DNA of 43,510 nucleotides from a candidate division WS1 bacterium (GTDB taxonomy: Bacteria; Armatimonadota; Zipacnadia; Zipacnadales; Zipacnadaceae). The notes under the pieces were generated by a model. That model was not told the origin of the DNA, did no database searches, and worked only from the letters and a program-made list of their open reading frames with translations. The first letter of the stretch is position 1; each line of letters starts with the position of its first letter. This document shows positions 33,867-41,847 of this stretch, in pieces. The stretch spans positions 1-43,510 of the forward strand of contig JAAYIR010000006.1 of assembly GCA_012523355.1 (NCBI GenBank), written 5' to 3'. The translations under genes and the position numbers were made by a program.

Positions 33867-33925
33867 AGAGGGGCCGGAGGGACAGAAACGCGGCGGCTCA
33901 GCCGCGCTGCTCCTCCGGCCCCTCT
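33867..33925. terminator. Strong hairpin between convergent genes (bidirectional terminator-like)
   Basis: AGAGGGGCCGGAGG (33867-33880) pairs perfectly over 14 bp with CCTCCGGCCCCTCT (33912-33925), with an inner stem GCGGC-TCA-GCCGC (33893-33905). It fills the 84-bp gap between two convergent genes. There is no U-tract on either side, so it may stop transcription with help or protect 3' ends. Confidence 0.65.
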
Positions 33926-33929
33926 GGTG

Positions 33930-35897
33930 TTACCGCACGATGTTGTAGGCCGCGCCGCCTTCGAGCTCAATCACGGGACGGCCCTCGCTGTCCGTGGTGG
34001 CCTCGATTCGGTCGCCGGTCAGGACGTGTTCGACCGCCTTGAGATCCTGCAGAGCGGGTTCCGCGATGGTCACCGCCCCCTGGTACTTGGGGATGGTGAT
34101 GAGCAGGTTGTCCAGCCAGGAGAGACCGTCGGTGATCCCCCGGGCCTCCCGCGTGCCGCGCTCGCGGACCAGTCTCACGATGAACTGGTTCATGGGATTG
34201 GCGGCGTTCTCCAGCGCTTCTTCGACGCTGCCCAGCCCGCTCATGGGCGGGTCCCAGTGGGCCATGCCGCAGGCCAGGTCGTAGGCGTTGAGCGTGCCCC
34301 AGACCAGGCGCCGATCCGGGCGGCGGCGAACGAAGTTGTACATCATCCGCTGGCCGGTGGCCTCCTCTGGGGGTGGGGGCGGGAAGACCATGTTCCCCCA
34401 GGCGTAGCCGCTGCCGGGATAGTCGCAGTGAGTGCCCTCGTACCACATGTGAAAGTCGCCCGGCTTGATCTCCTGAATCAGGTCCCACATCTCGTGGAAC
34501 AGACCACGCATGGCGGGACCGGCCTCGGAGGGGAAGTGGCCCTGGGTGTGTGCCGGGTCGAAGTCACAGGTGAGCGTGAAGACGCCGCAATCGAGGAAAA
34601 AGGCGTCCACATCAAAATCCTCCACGTAGCGACGGGTCCAGTCCAGCATGTATTGGCGGAACCCGGGGTCGAGCGCGTTGCAGGCGGTGATGAACTCGTG
34701 GGCGTCCCAGCCCCAGCTCACCCAGGGGACGTTGTCCACGCCGCGGATGGCCCAGCCAGGCTCCAGGTCGCCCCAGGGCTTCATGCCGGAGGCGCTGAGC
34801 CAGACCTTGACCCGGCCCCCGGCGTCGTGAATGCGCCGCACCATTGCACGGAAATCGTGGTGCGTTCCCGAGTTGGGGTTAGGCCCGGCGCTGGAGGGGC
34901 TGGTGTCGGTGTCAAAGCGCTTGATGTCGTGAGTGTAGAGCCAGATGCCGTTGGCCCCACCGTGCTCGATGGAGGCCACGGCGGCGTCGGCGACCTGGGA
35001 GAACTTGCGGGGATTGGCCCCGGCGGAGCCGGTGGCGGTCCAGGTGGTGTGGTACTGCCACTCCGGGGGTTCCTCGTACTGGTCGAACTGATCGGCCCAC
35101 AGAGTTTCCATCTCCTCCAGATCGCGACCCCAGAAGAGGGACATCTCGGGGACGGGGAACTCCTCCAGGGGCGCCATGAACTTGTGGTACTGCATGTGGA
35201 ACTGCATGCCCATTTCGTTGTAGTCTGCGGTATAGGCGAGCTTGGAGCGCCGGGCCAGAAGGAATAGCCACTGGTCGGGATCCCGGCGGTAGAGCAACGC
35301 ACCGGGGATGGACTGGACGCCGGGGTAGGTGCGGCGCATCAGATGCCAGATCTTGGGTGTCACCTCGGCCAGAGGGCCCTCTTCAGCGCTGATATGCTCG
35401 AAGGGGCCGCCGCCGGAGAGATGGCAGACTCGCATGGTCGTATCCGGGCGGATGACGGAGAAGTTCCATCCCAGGAAGCCCAGGGTATCCACCCAGAGCG
35501 GCTGCTCGAGATCACGGGTGTTGGGTCCGGGCATCGGGTAGAGGTGTTCCATGGGCACGCGCTTGACGCGGTACTGCAAGTGCAGGCTGTGCTTGCCCGG
35601 CACGGCCAAGCGCGCCACCTGCAAGCCGTAGCCCTGGGAGTAGGCCATGAACTCGGTGGTGCGGCCGATGGTCTGGAGGATGCCGCGGCGGTCCTCATGG
35701 AAGAACAGGGAAAGCTCAATGGGTTTGCGGTTGACCTGCACCTCCCACGCTGGCGGCTGGTCAATCACGGTCAGATCGAGGTCGAGATCACGCAAGAGGA
35801 CGAGATTGCCGTTCTGCGCGTCAATGTCGGCGGTCAGATTCTCACGGTCGGCGAGACGAAGAGTGTTTCCGGGTGCTGCTTGCTTGGCCCGAGCCAT
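33930..35897 (-). CDS. Glycoside hydrolase, clan-D-like (alpha-galactosidase-type barrel)
   Basis: 655 residues from ATG 35897, supported by AAGGAGG; upstream in-frame codons would overlap the next gene and are rejected. No signal peptide is seen from this start. The N-terminal 250 residues are beta-rich. A TIM barrel follows: GIWLYTHDIKRFD, MVRRIHDAGGRVKVWLSASG, DVDAFFLDCG (a position like the clan-D nucleophile Asp, near 435), WYEGTHCDYPGSGYAWGNM (near 487), then a C-terminal beta domain. The pattern resembles GH36/GH27-type or DUF6259 proteins. I could not place it in one GH family, and the catalytic residues are inferred. It lies 124 bp after the B12-activation gene on the same strand and probably acts on oligosaccharides. 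Confidence 0.75.
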   Translation of the reverse strand: MARAKQAAPGNTLRLADRENLTADIDAQNGNLVLLRDLDLDLTVIDQPPAWEVQVNRKPIELSLFFHEDRRGILQTIGRTTEFMAYSQGYGLQVARLAVPGKHSLHLQYRVKRVPMEHLYPMPGPNTRDLEQPLWVDTLGFLGWNFSVIRPDTTMRVCHLSGGGPFEHISAEEGPLAEVTPKIWHLMRRTYPGVQSIPGALLYRRDPDQWLFLLARRSKLAYTADYNEMGMQFHMQYHKFMAPLEEFPVPEMSLFWGRDLEEMETLWADQFDQYEEPPEWQYHTTWTATGSAGANPRKFSQVADAAVASIEHGGANGIWLYTHDIKRFDTDTSPSSAGPNPNSGTHHDFRAMVRRIHDAGGRVKVWLSASGMKPWGDLEPGWAIRGVDNVPWVSWGWDAHEFITACNALDPGFRQYMLDWTRRYVEDFDVDAFFLDCGVFTLTCDFDPAHTQGHFPSEAGPAMRGLFHEMWDLIQEIKPGDFHMWYEGTHCDYPGSGYAWGNMVFPPPPPEEATGQRMMYNFVRRRPDRRLVWGTLNAYDLACGMAHWDPPMSGLGSVEEALENAANPMNQFIVRLVRERGTREARGITDGLSWLDNLLITIPKYQGAVTIAEPALQDLKAVEHVLTGDRIEATTDSEGRPVIELEGGAAYNIVR

Positions 35898-36021
35898 AAG
35901 GCTTGCCTCCTTGGGTTGTACTGTGCAAGGCTTCTTGCGGCGGGTGATTCGCGAGCGGGAGAGAAGGACCTTCCTGCAGAACAAGACTTTTCGCAGGTTC
36001 TTCTTCTGGAGGGCCTGGGAC

Positions 36022-36708
36022 CTAGACGCCATACTGCTCGGCCAGGACAGGGTCAAGCGGAGCCTGTCGGTTGGGACAGACTTCACGGCGACATAACTGG
36101 CAGTTGAGGTACGTCCTCTCCGTGGGGAAGAGAAGTCCCGAGACCGACTTGATGGGGAACATCAGACAGGTGTCGCTCAGGCGCACGCCGATCAGGCGCT
36201 CCACGTTGCCGAAGAGCGAAAAGAGCGCCCTCTGCTCGGAGAGGGGCCAGTCAGGCAAGGAACCGGGATTCATCTGCGCCGTGCGGCCCAGGGCGTAGTG
36301 CCGCCTGATGTGCTCGAACAGGTACCCCAGTGCTACCCGCAAGATTGTCTCTTTGAGAGTGTCCAGCATATACGGGGCCATGAAGTCGCCAGGGGGCAGG
36401 GGGAGAGACTCCAACTCGCGACCGCAGGTCGCGACGTAAGGGAAGACTCGCCCGACGCCGTCCAGGTTCTGACGCAGGACCTTGCTGGCGAACCGGACAC
36501 CGTTGAACGCCACGGCGTCGTCCTCGAGGGGCTTGACGTAGGCTACGGTGAAGAGCGCCTGGGGCCGGGCCACCTGCAAGACGTCAGTCACCAGCGCCGC
36601 GGCAATACCATGCAAGCCGGGGTCGCTCTCTGGGAGGTCTAGACGCTGGATCAGGTCCTGCCGCTCCAGGTGCACGGGTATGTGGTCCAGGATGTGCAGT
36701 TCAGACAC
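36022..36708 (-). CDS. Stand-alone vitamin B12-dependent methionine synthase activation-domain protein
   Basis: 228 residues from GTG 36708, with GGAGGTGA 3-8 nt upstream. The core blocks of the MetH activation domain (PF02965) are visible: TAQMNPGSLPDWPLSEQ, LFGNVERLIGVRLSDTCLMFPIKSVSGLLF. There is no homocysteine, folate or cobalamin domain. The C-terminus adds NCQLCRREVCPNRQAP, a C-x2-C-x4-C cluster that could bind metal or an Fe-S centre. In MetH the domain binds SAM during reductive remethylation of inactive cob(II)alamin. Stand-alone versions occur near corrinoid methyltransferases, so I infer reactivation of a corrinoid protein. The partner is not in the window; MeTr and the UroD-like protein are candidates for the same system. 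Confidence 0.85.
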   Translation of the reverse strand: MSELHILDHIPVHLERQDLIQRLDLPESDPGLHGIAAALVTDVLQVARPQALFTVAYVKPLEDDAVAFNGVRFASKVLRQNLDGVGRVFPYVATCGRELESLPLPPGDFMAPYMLDTLKETILRVALGYLFEHIRRHYALGRTAQMNPGSLPDWPLSEQRALFSLFGNVERLIGVRLSDTCLMFPIKSVSGLLFPTERTYLNCQLCRREVCPNRQAPLDPVLAEQYGV

Positions 36709-36791
36709 GTGTCACCTCCATAGCGCAGGCACTTCATTGACACCCGAGTGGGGAGAAGGTTGGGAGGACCTCCAGGGGCGAAGGGGCTCTG

Positions 36792-38201
36792 TCAGGCCGG
36801 CAAGGAGTGTCCGCGGGCGCTGCGGCGAGAGAAGACGACGCCAATGGTGCCCAGCAGGATCTGAAGATCCAGAGCAAGGGACAGATGGCGCAGGTAGTAG
36901 AGATCGTAGCGAAGCTTCTCGTACACATCGTCCACGTCGCGGTCGGCGTGGTAATTGATCTGTGCCCAGCCGGTCATGCCGGGGCGAACGAGCAGCCGCT
37001 GCTGGTAGTGGGGCACCCGGGCGGAGAAGTCCTCGACGAAGGTAGGCCGCTCGGGGCGGGGGCCAACCAGGCTCATGTCGCCGCGGAGCACGTTGAAGAG
37101 TTGAGGTAGCTCGTCCAGGCGCGTATTGCGGAGGAAGCGGCCGAGGGGGGTGACGCGGGGGTCCTGTTCAGCCGCCCAGACGGGTCCGGTCTCCGCCTCG
37201 GCGTCGCGTACCATGGTGCGGAGCTTCAGCAACTGGAATACGCGCCCATCCTTGCCCACCCGTTTCTGGCGGTAGATCACCGGCGTGCCGTCGGTGAACA
37301 GAATGAGTAGGGCTGCGCCACCGATCAGGACCAGCCCCAGGGGCAACAGTGCCAGCGTGACAATCACGTCCGTAACCCGCTTGAGGCGTGTGGCGTACTT
37401 ACCCTGTTGCACGCTTACCAGGGAAGCCTCGACAAAGCTGTGGCCGTAGATCAGGGGAGTGCGGTGGGTAATTTCCTCGTGGGCGCTAAAGGGGGAGAGC
37501 ACGCGCACGCCGTTCTCGGAGCATTGGGTGATCACCCGAACGTGAGCGTCACTGAGCGGGTAGTCGCTGCTGAGAATGAGCGAACGCACACCGTGTTCGC
37601 GCAGCACCTCAGGTAGTTGCTCAAAATGACCGAGGTCGGGAACCTTGAAGAACTCGCGATCAACAACATGCCCGTTTACGGAGACCGTGCCGACGATCTC
37701 CGCGTGAGGGGGCAAGCCGATGTTGGTGAGCGAGCGCCAAAACTCGCGCGTGCCCGTACCGTTGGCCAGGAGAACGTAGCGCTCGGTAATCATTTCACGA
37801 GGCAGGAAACGTAGGGCCAGGAGGCGGACGGCCAGGGCGGCGAGGATCATGAGGCCGGTGGCCGTCAAGTAGAACTCAACAGGCAGGGGCGGGAGGTTGG
37901 GGAGCAAGACGGAGGCGCCGGCTGCAACCAAAGTGCCTACGACCATACACATGCCAAGGTTGAAGCCCTGTACCAGCCAGGGGCGGCCCGGATACAGCGT
38001 ATACTGTCCCCACAGGAACAGGGTGTCCAGCCACAGCCCCACCAGGATAAGCGTTGCGATCAGCGCCGTAGGGCTCGCGACCCCGGTCCCCGCAGAGGTA
38101 TACAGCAGACCCAGGCACACGAGGCCGGCCACCAGGAAGTCCGCAAACACCAGCAGAGCCCGGTAGTCCAGAATCACCTTCGCCGACCGATTGGCGTTCA
38201 C
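36792..38201 (-). CDS. Polyprenyl glycosylphosphotransferase (exopolysaccharide initiating sugar transferase)
   Basis: 469 residues from GTG 38201, with GGGGAG upstream. The N-terminus has about four or five membrane helices (residues 12-130). A Rossmann-like middle domain (YVLLANGTGTREFWRSL) follows, then another helix (VTDVIVTLALLPLGLVLIGG). The C-terminal Bac_transf catalytic domain has YRQKRVGKDGRVFQLLKLRTM, DELPQLFNVLRGDMSLVGPRPE and RPGMTGWAQINY. It transfers a sugar phosphate from a nucleotide sugar to undecaprenyl phosphate at the inner membrane, the first step of exopolysaccharide or O-antigen repeat synthesis. No other EPS glycosyltransferase, flippase or polymerase is in the window. 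It lies 94 bp downstream of cysC, which might hint at a sulfated product. Confidence 0.93.
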   Translation of the reverse strand: MNANRSAKVILDYRALLVFADFLVAGLVCLGLLYTSAGTGVASPTALIATLILVGLWLDTLFLWGQYTLYPGRPWLVQGFNLGMCMVVGTLVAAGASVLLPNLPPLPVEFYLTATGLMILAALAVRLLALRFLPREMITERYVLLANGTGTREFWRSLTNIGLPPHAEIVGTVSVNGHVVDREFFKVPDLGHFEQLPEVLREHGVRSLILSSDYPLSDAHVRVITQCSENGVRVLSPFSAHEEITHRTPLIYGHSFVEASLVSVQQGKYATRLKRVTDVIVTLALLPLGLVLIGGAALLILFTDGTPVIYRQKRVGKDGRVFQLLKLRTMVRDAEAETGPVWAAEQDPRVTPLGRFLRNTRLDELPQLFNVLRGDMSLVGPRPERPTFVEDFSARVPHYQQRLLVRPGMTGWAQINYHADRDVDDVYEKLRYDLYYLRHLSLALDLQILLGTIGVVFSRRSARGHSLPA

Positions 38202-38294
38202 CGTCTACTCCCCCCATGCACAGCCGTTGCGCATCCAGTGCTGCCCTAGACTAGCGAAACAAGCACAAACGGCTCGGCGCCGCCAGGGGCTCGG

Positions 38295-38831
38295 CTAGGA
38301 GAGGTATCCGAGCTCTTGCGCCTTCTTCATCACGAGGTCGGCGGCTTCCTCTACCGAGAGTTCATGCGTACGCAGGACCACCTCGGCGTTCTCGGCCTCC
38401 TCGTAGGGCTGATGCAAACCGGCAATATCGTTGACCTCGCCTCGGGCGGCCCGAGCGTACAGACCCTTGGGGTCGCGCTGCTGGCAGACCTCCACCGGGC
38501 AGATCACCTGGACCTCCATGAAGCGTGGGCACAATTCACGCGCGCGATCCCGATAGCGCCGGAGCGACGAAACGGCGGTGACCACTACGTTGACGCCGTA
38601 CTTGCTGAGCATTCTGGCCATCCAGGCCAGGCGCTTGGTGTTCTCGTCGCGCGCTTGTTCAGTATACCCAAGATTGGGGCTAAGATTCGCGCGTACCTCG
38701 TCGGCGTCGAAATTTTCCACGGCCAAGTCCAGTGCGTGGAGACGATTTTCTACTTCTTTGGCTACGGTAGACTTTCCGGAAGCTGCCAGACCGGTAAACC
38801 AGATGACCAGGCCGGGTTCTTGATCTTTCAT
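38295..38831 (-). CDS. cysC: Adenylylsulfate (APS) kinase
   Basis: 178 residues; GAAGGAG precedes ATG 38831. The Walker A motif is GLAASGKST (14-22). FDADEVRANLSPNLGYTEQARDENTKRL is read here as separate blocks: FDADEVR (APS pocket), LGYTEQARDENT (lid region). RDPKGLYARAARGEV is the family's later nucleotide-binding block. It phosphorylates APS to PAPS in the cytoplasm. Sat is encoded upstream in the same direction, with one gene between them. No PAPS reductase or sulfite reductase is in the window, so PAPS may feed sulfotransferases rather than cysteine synthesis, though that is not shown. Confidence 0.95.
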   Translation of the reverse strand: MKDQEPGLVIWFTGLAASGKSTVAKEVENRLHALDLAVENFDADEVRANLSPNLGYTEQARDENTKRLAWMARMLSKYGVNVVVTAVSSLRRYRDRARELCPRFMEVQVICPVEVCQQRDPKGLYARAARGEVNDIAGLHQPYEEAENAEVVLRTHELSVEEAADLVMKKAQELGYLS

Positions 38832-38933
38832 TTGCTTGCTCCTTCTATTGGCGCGGATCGCGACACGCGAGGCACCAGTATGGTAGATAACACCGGGCGT
38901 GGGAGAGTGAGCCCCGCCCGTACATTCCCAGCA

Positions 38934-40319
38934 TCAGGGGATCGCTTTGCCCTCCATGACGGAGGGAACCGCCTCGCCCAGATGGGTGAGCACGGTGGGC
39001 GCCACGTCCATGAGTTGCAGCCCGGATAGTTCGCCGTGGCTGGAGAGGCCTGGGCCCGCCATCGCCAGAATGCCGTGGTGATCGTGCACCGCATCGTCAG
39101 GACCAATCTCGGTGTCAAAGCTGTATAGACTTGGGTTGTTGACATCCTGGCCGGCGCGCCAGGAGAGATCATCAAAGTAGACGAGCAGATCGGGAGCTGC
39201 GTTCACGTACGGCCCAGTGAAGATCTCCTGCGGCTTCAGTGTTTCTGTGGCCATGGGGCGGCCTTGATCGTCGGGAATGGCTCGCAAAAACGCCGCCAGC
39301 CTATCGCGCTCGCGATCGTAGTCCGCCGCAGGGATGGTACCCTGAGGCTCCCGGCCCGCCACGTTCATATGTACGCGCGAGTAGTAACCGCCATAGGCCC
39401 AGGCACGAGTCCGGGACCAGTCCACCAGGTCAGGTTTGAAGCGCGTACCAGGTGGCACTTCCTCCCGGAGGCACAGCAGGCCCTCCTGGATCAGGTAGTC
39501 GTTTATATTCAGGGAGCCCTTCATGGCTTTGGCCCCGTGATCAGAGACCACCATGACCAGGGTGTTCTCGTCGGCGAGGGCCAAGAGTTCACCAAGTTGT
39601 GCGTCGAGATGAGCATAGTAGTCGGCCAGCGCTGACTCGAAGGGGTTGCCAGGCTCATACTTGGGATGGGCGGGATCACAGAACTTCCAGAAGCCATGCT
39701 GCAGGCGGTCCGGCCCCATCTCCACGGCCATGAAGAAATCCCACCGCTGTCTGGACAACAGATGCAGGTTGACCAGGTGATGCTTATTGGTGACGGTGTA
39801 GATTTGCTTGAGAAGAGCGGCCTTGTCCTCGGTACGGAAGCCCTCCGCGTCAATCAGATAGCCGTCGGCGACCTGGTCAATCTCGGTCTTCAGGCCAGGT
39901 GGGTAGGTGTACTCGCTGTTCAGGTCAGGGGTGAGGAAATCAGCGATGACCATGCCGTTGACCGGCTTGACCGGGTAGGTCTGAGGAACGCCGTGGATAC
40001 AGACAGAGTGGCCGGGCAGCAAGTCCCAGACCCGAGGCTCCCGGACAGCCGTACTAGTGGCAATCCACGCGCCGTCGTAGGTGCCTGGTTTGAGGTTGCG
40101 GAAACCGTAGAAGCCTAGCTGGCCGGGGTTGCGCGAGGTCAGCATGCAGGTCCAGGCGGGCACGGTAATGGGAGGATGGCTGGAGCGCAGGGGGCCCCAG
40201 CAGCCCTGCTCGCGCAAGCGGGACATATTCGGCATGCGGTCGACGAACTGGTTGAACACCAGATCCGGTGGCGCGCAGTCCCAACCGATAATCATTATGC
40301 GAGAGGCTTTGTCTGGCAT
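38934..40319 (-). CDS. Alkaline-phosphatase-superfamily phosphodiesterase/nucleotide pyrophosphatase-like protein
   Basis: 461 residues from ATG 40319, 12 bp after the sat stop. Superfamily metal and nucleophile sites are visible: D14 in IIGWDCAPPD, T52 in PPITVPAWTCMLTSRNPG (nucleophile Thr, so a phosphodiesterase type rather than a formylglycine sulfatase), MGPDRLQHGFW (Asp, His), VVSDHGAK (Asp, His) and HDHHGILAMAGPG (His). No signal peptide, so it is cytoplasmic. It sits between sat and cysC, which suggests it acts on APS, PAPS, PAP or a related nucleotide, but the substrate is inferred from position only. Similar proteins are usually annotated as type I phosphodiesterase or phosphoglyceromutase-like. 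Confidence 0.85.
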   Translation of the reverse strand: MPDKASRIMIIGWDCAPPDLVFNQFVDRMPNMSRLREQGCWGPLRSSHPPITVPAWTCMLTSRNPGQLGFYGFRNLKPGTYDGAWIATSTAVREPRVWDLLPGHSVCIHGVPQTYPVKPVNGMVIADFLTPDLNSEYTYPPGLKTEIDQVADGYLIDAEGFRTEDKAALLKQIYTVTNKHHLVNLHLLSRQRWDFFMAVEMGPDRLQHGFWKFCDPAHPKYEPGNPFESALADYYAHLDAQLGELLALADENTLVMVVSDHGAKAMKGSLNINDYLIQEGLLCLREEVPPGTRFKPDLVDWSRTRAWAYGGYYSRVHMNVAGREPQGTIPAADYDRERDRLAAFLRAIPDDQGRPMATETLKPQEIFTGPYVNAAPDLLVYFDDLSWRAGQDVNNPSLYSFDTEIGPDDAVHDHHGILAMAGPGLSSHGELSGLQLMDVAPTVLTHLGEAVPSVMEGKAIP

Positions 40320-40331
40320 GGTCTTGGCGGG

Positions 40332-41483
40332 CTAGTCCACGAACGGCTGCTCGAAGGAGCGAATGACGTCATAGACCTCCGGGCGCATGATCTCGGCGGG
40401 TGGAGCCTGGCCCTCTAGAATGCCTTTGCGGATGAGGCTGCCGCTGAAGGAGATTTGCTCGGCCTCACCGTGGGGGCAGGTGCGATCGCTGGCTACCCGA
40501 GCGCAGGTGCGACAGTACCAGAAGTCTCCGCGGATCACAATGGGTTGGATGTCCAGGTCCGGGAAGCGCTCGAAGATGTCGATAGCATCTTCCTCGCCGT
40601 AGAAATTGCCTACCCCGGCATGGTCGCGGCCAATGATGATGTGCGTGCACCCGTAGTTCTTGCGCATGATGGCGTGCATGATGGCCTCTTTGGGGCCGGC
40701 ATAGCGCATCTCAGTGGGGAGGATATTCAGGAACACGCGCTGCGGGTTGAAGTACTTATCAATCAGGACCTGATAGGCCTGGAGGATGACCTCGTCGCGG
40801 AAATCGCCGGATTTCTTCTTGCCGATGATGGGCTGAATGAGCAAGCCGTCAGCCAGGCCGAGGACGGTCTTCTGCAGGTCCTCGTGGCCGGCGTGGGGGA
40901 CGTTGCGAGTCTGGAAGGCCACGATGGTCTTCCAGCCGCGGTCCTCAAACACCTGACGGGTCTCGGCGGGGAAGAGGTTGTAGTCAGCGTAAGGGCCCCG
41001 GTCGTTGTCAATGAGCTCCAGCGGCCCGCCGACGAGATAGTCCCCCCGGGCCAGGAAGCCAGCGACGCCGGGGTGGGAGGAGTCAGTGGTGCCAAAAACA
41101 TGCTCCGCGGCGGCGAGCTTGTCCCAGCGCCAGACCTGCTCGACCTGCATGACGGCGAGCGGCTGCTCGGGTCTGGTCTCGTCAAAGAGCGCGATCTCAC
41201 CTTCGGGGTTCACGGTGTCCGCGGAGGGCACGTCAAGCATGATGGGGATGGTCCAGGCCACGCCCGAGGTGAGACGATCGGCATTCATCACCGACTCGAA
41301 ATCGGGTTGACCGATGAAGCCGGCAAGCGGAGAAAAGACGCCACGAGCGAGATTCTGGGCGTCGCGAGCTAGATCATGATTGATATGCAGAGGGGGCAAA
41401 GAGGCGGCATGGCGTGCGGCTTCGGCGCTCTGCTCAGGCGACAGAACCTGGTCAACCAGCCGTCCACCGTGGGGTGCGATCAT
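40332..41483 (-). CDS. sat: Sulfate adenylyltransferase (ATP sulfurylase)
   Basis: 383 residues from ATG 41483, chosen because GGGAGGATT lies 4-7 nt upstream; ATG 41498 has a poorer site. It makes APS from ATP and sulfate. The active-site motif is QTRNVPHAGHE (191-201; Q-x-R-N and H-x2-H), and GRDHAGVGNFYG is the second nucleotide motif. The C-terminal part has YCRTCARVASDRTCPH, a Cys/His zinc-like site known in the shorter bacterial homo-oligomeric form, and FSGSLIRKGILEG. There is no fused APS kinase; cysC is separate. It is first in the sat, phosphodiesterase, cysC group, with a promoter and a leader upstream. Confidence 0.95.
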   Translation of the reverse strand: MIAPHGGRLVDQVLSPEQSAEAARHAASLPPLHINHDLARDAQNLARGVFSPLAGFIGQPDFESVMNADRLTSGVAWTIPIMLDVPSADTVNPEGEIALFDETRPEQPLAVMQVEQVWRWDKLAAAEHVFGTTDSSHPGVAGFLARGDYLVGGPLELIDNDRGPYADYNLFPAETRQVFEDRGWKTIVAFQTRNVPHAGHEDLQKTVLGLADGLLIQPIIGKKKSGDFRDEVILQAYQVLIDKYFNPQRVFLNILPTEMRYAGPKEAIMHAIMRKNYGCTHIIIGRDHAGVGNFYGEEDAIDIFERFPDLDIQPIVIRGDFWYCRTCARVASDRTCPHGEAEQISFSGSLIRKGILEGQAPPAEIMRPEVYDVIRSFEQPFVD

Positions 41484-41569
41484 GGCGAATCCTCCCATTA
41501 GACAGTGACCTTCTCGTGCTTCAAGTCCGCGAATGCGGACAGCCACCAGCCAACTCATGACTGGCAGGC

Positions 41570-41596
41570 AAAAAAGCCGCGAACAAGAGCCGGCCT
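41570..41596 (-). terminator. Attenuator-like hairpin with T-tract in the sat leader
   Basis: On the minus strand AGGCCG (41591-41596) pairs with CGGCTT (41574-41579) around an 11-nt loop (one G-U pair), and the sequence continues TTTT (41570-41573). It lies about 90 nt before the sat start and downstream of the predicted promoter, so it could terminate the transcript early. The short stem keeps confidence low. Confidence 0.3.
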
Positions 41597-41698
41597 GGTA
41601 GATGCACACAGTCGCTTGCCGGCGATCGCGGCGGCGTCCGCTACAGAATAATTGGGGACGCTCACGTCTGCTTGCGAAACGGTACCACTGGAGGCTCA

Positions 41699-41728
41699 AG
41701 TCTACCCCGCAAGCGATGGAGATGTCAA
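41699..41728 (-). promoter_or_regulatory. Sigma70-type promoter candidate for sat
   Basis: On the minus strand TTGACA (perfect -35, 41723-41728) is followed after 18 bp by TAGACT (-10, 41699-41704, 4 of 6). Transcription would start near 41692, giving a leader of about 210 nt before the sat ATG. Confidence 0.45.
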
Positions 41729-41847
41729 GGCTTGTGCTGAGGCCCTCATGGGGCCGAGAGTCGGAGAAGGCAGAAGGGAGACCATCTCACCCGCGTCCGG
41801 CAGTCCCGCGAGGGCGGACAGGGGATGTGGCGCCGGAACCGGCCTGG

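Larger units (their letters stand above)
41484..41847. other. Long sat leader / intergenic region
   Basis: This 364-bp gap between sat and the upstream deacetylase gene contains the promoter at 41699-41728, the attenuator-like hairpin at 41570-41596, and a 6-bp hairpin GTCCGC-GAAT-GCGGAC (41525-41540) close to the sat start. I see no credible gene in it. Confidence 0.5.

Noticed and set aside
33930-36086. A longer start (36086) for the clan-D-like glycosidase.
   Set aside because: It would overlap the B12-activation gene; ATG 35897 has an AAGGAGG site and starts the recognisable protein.
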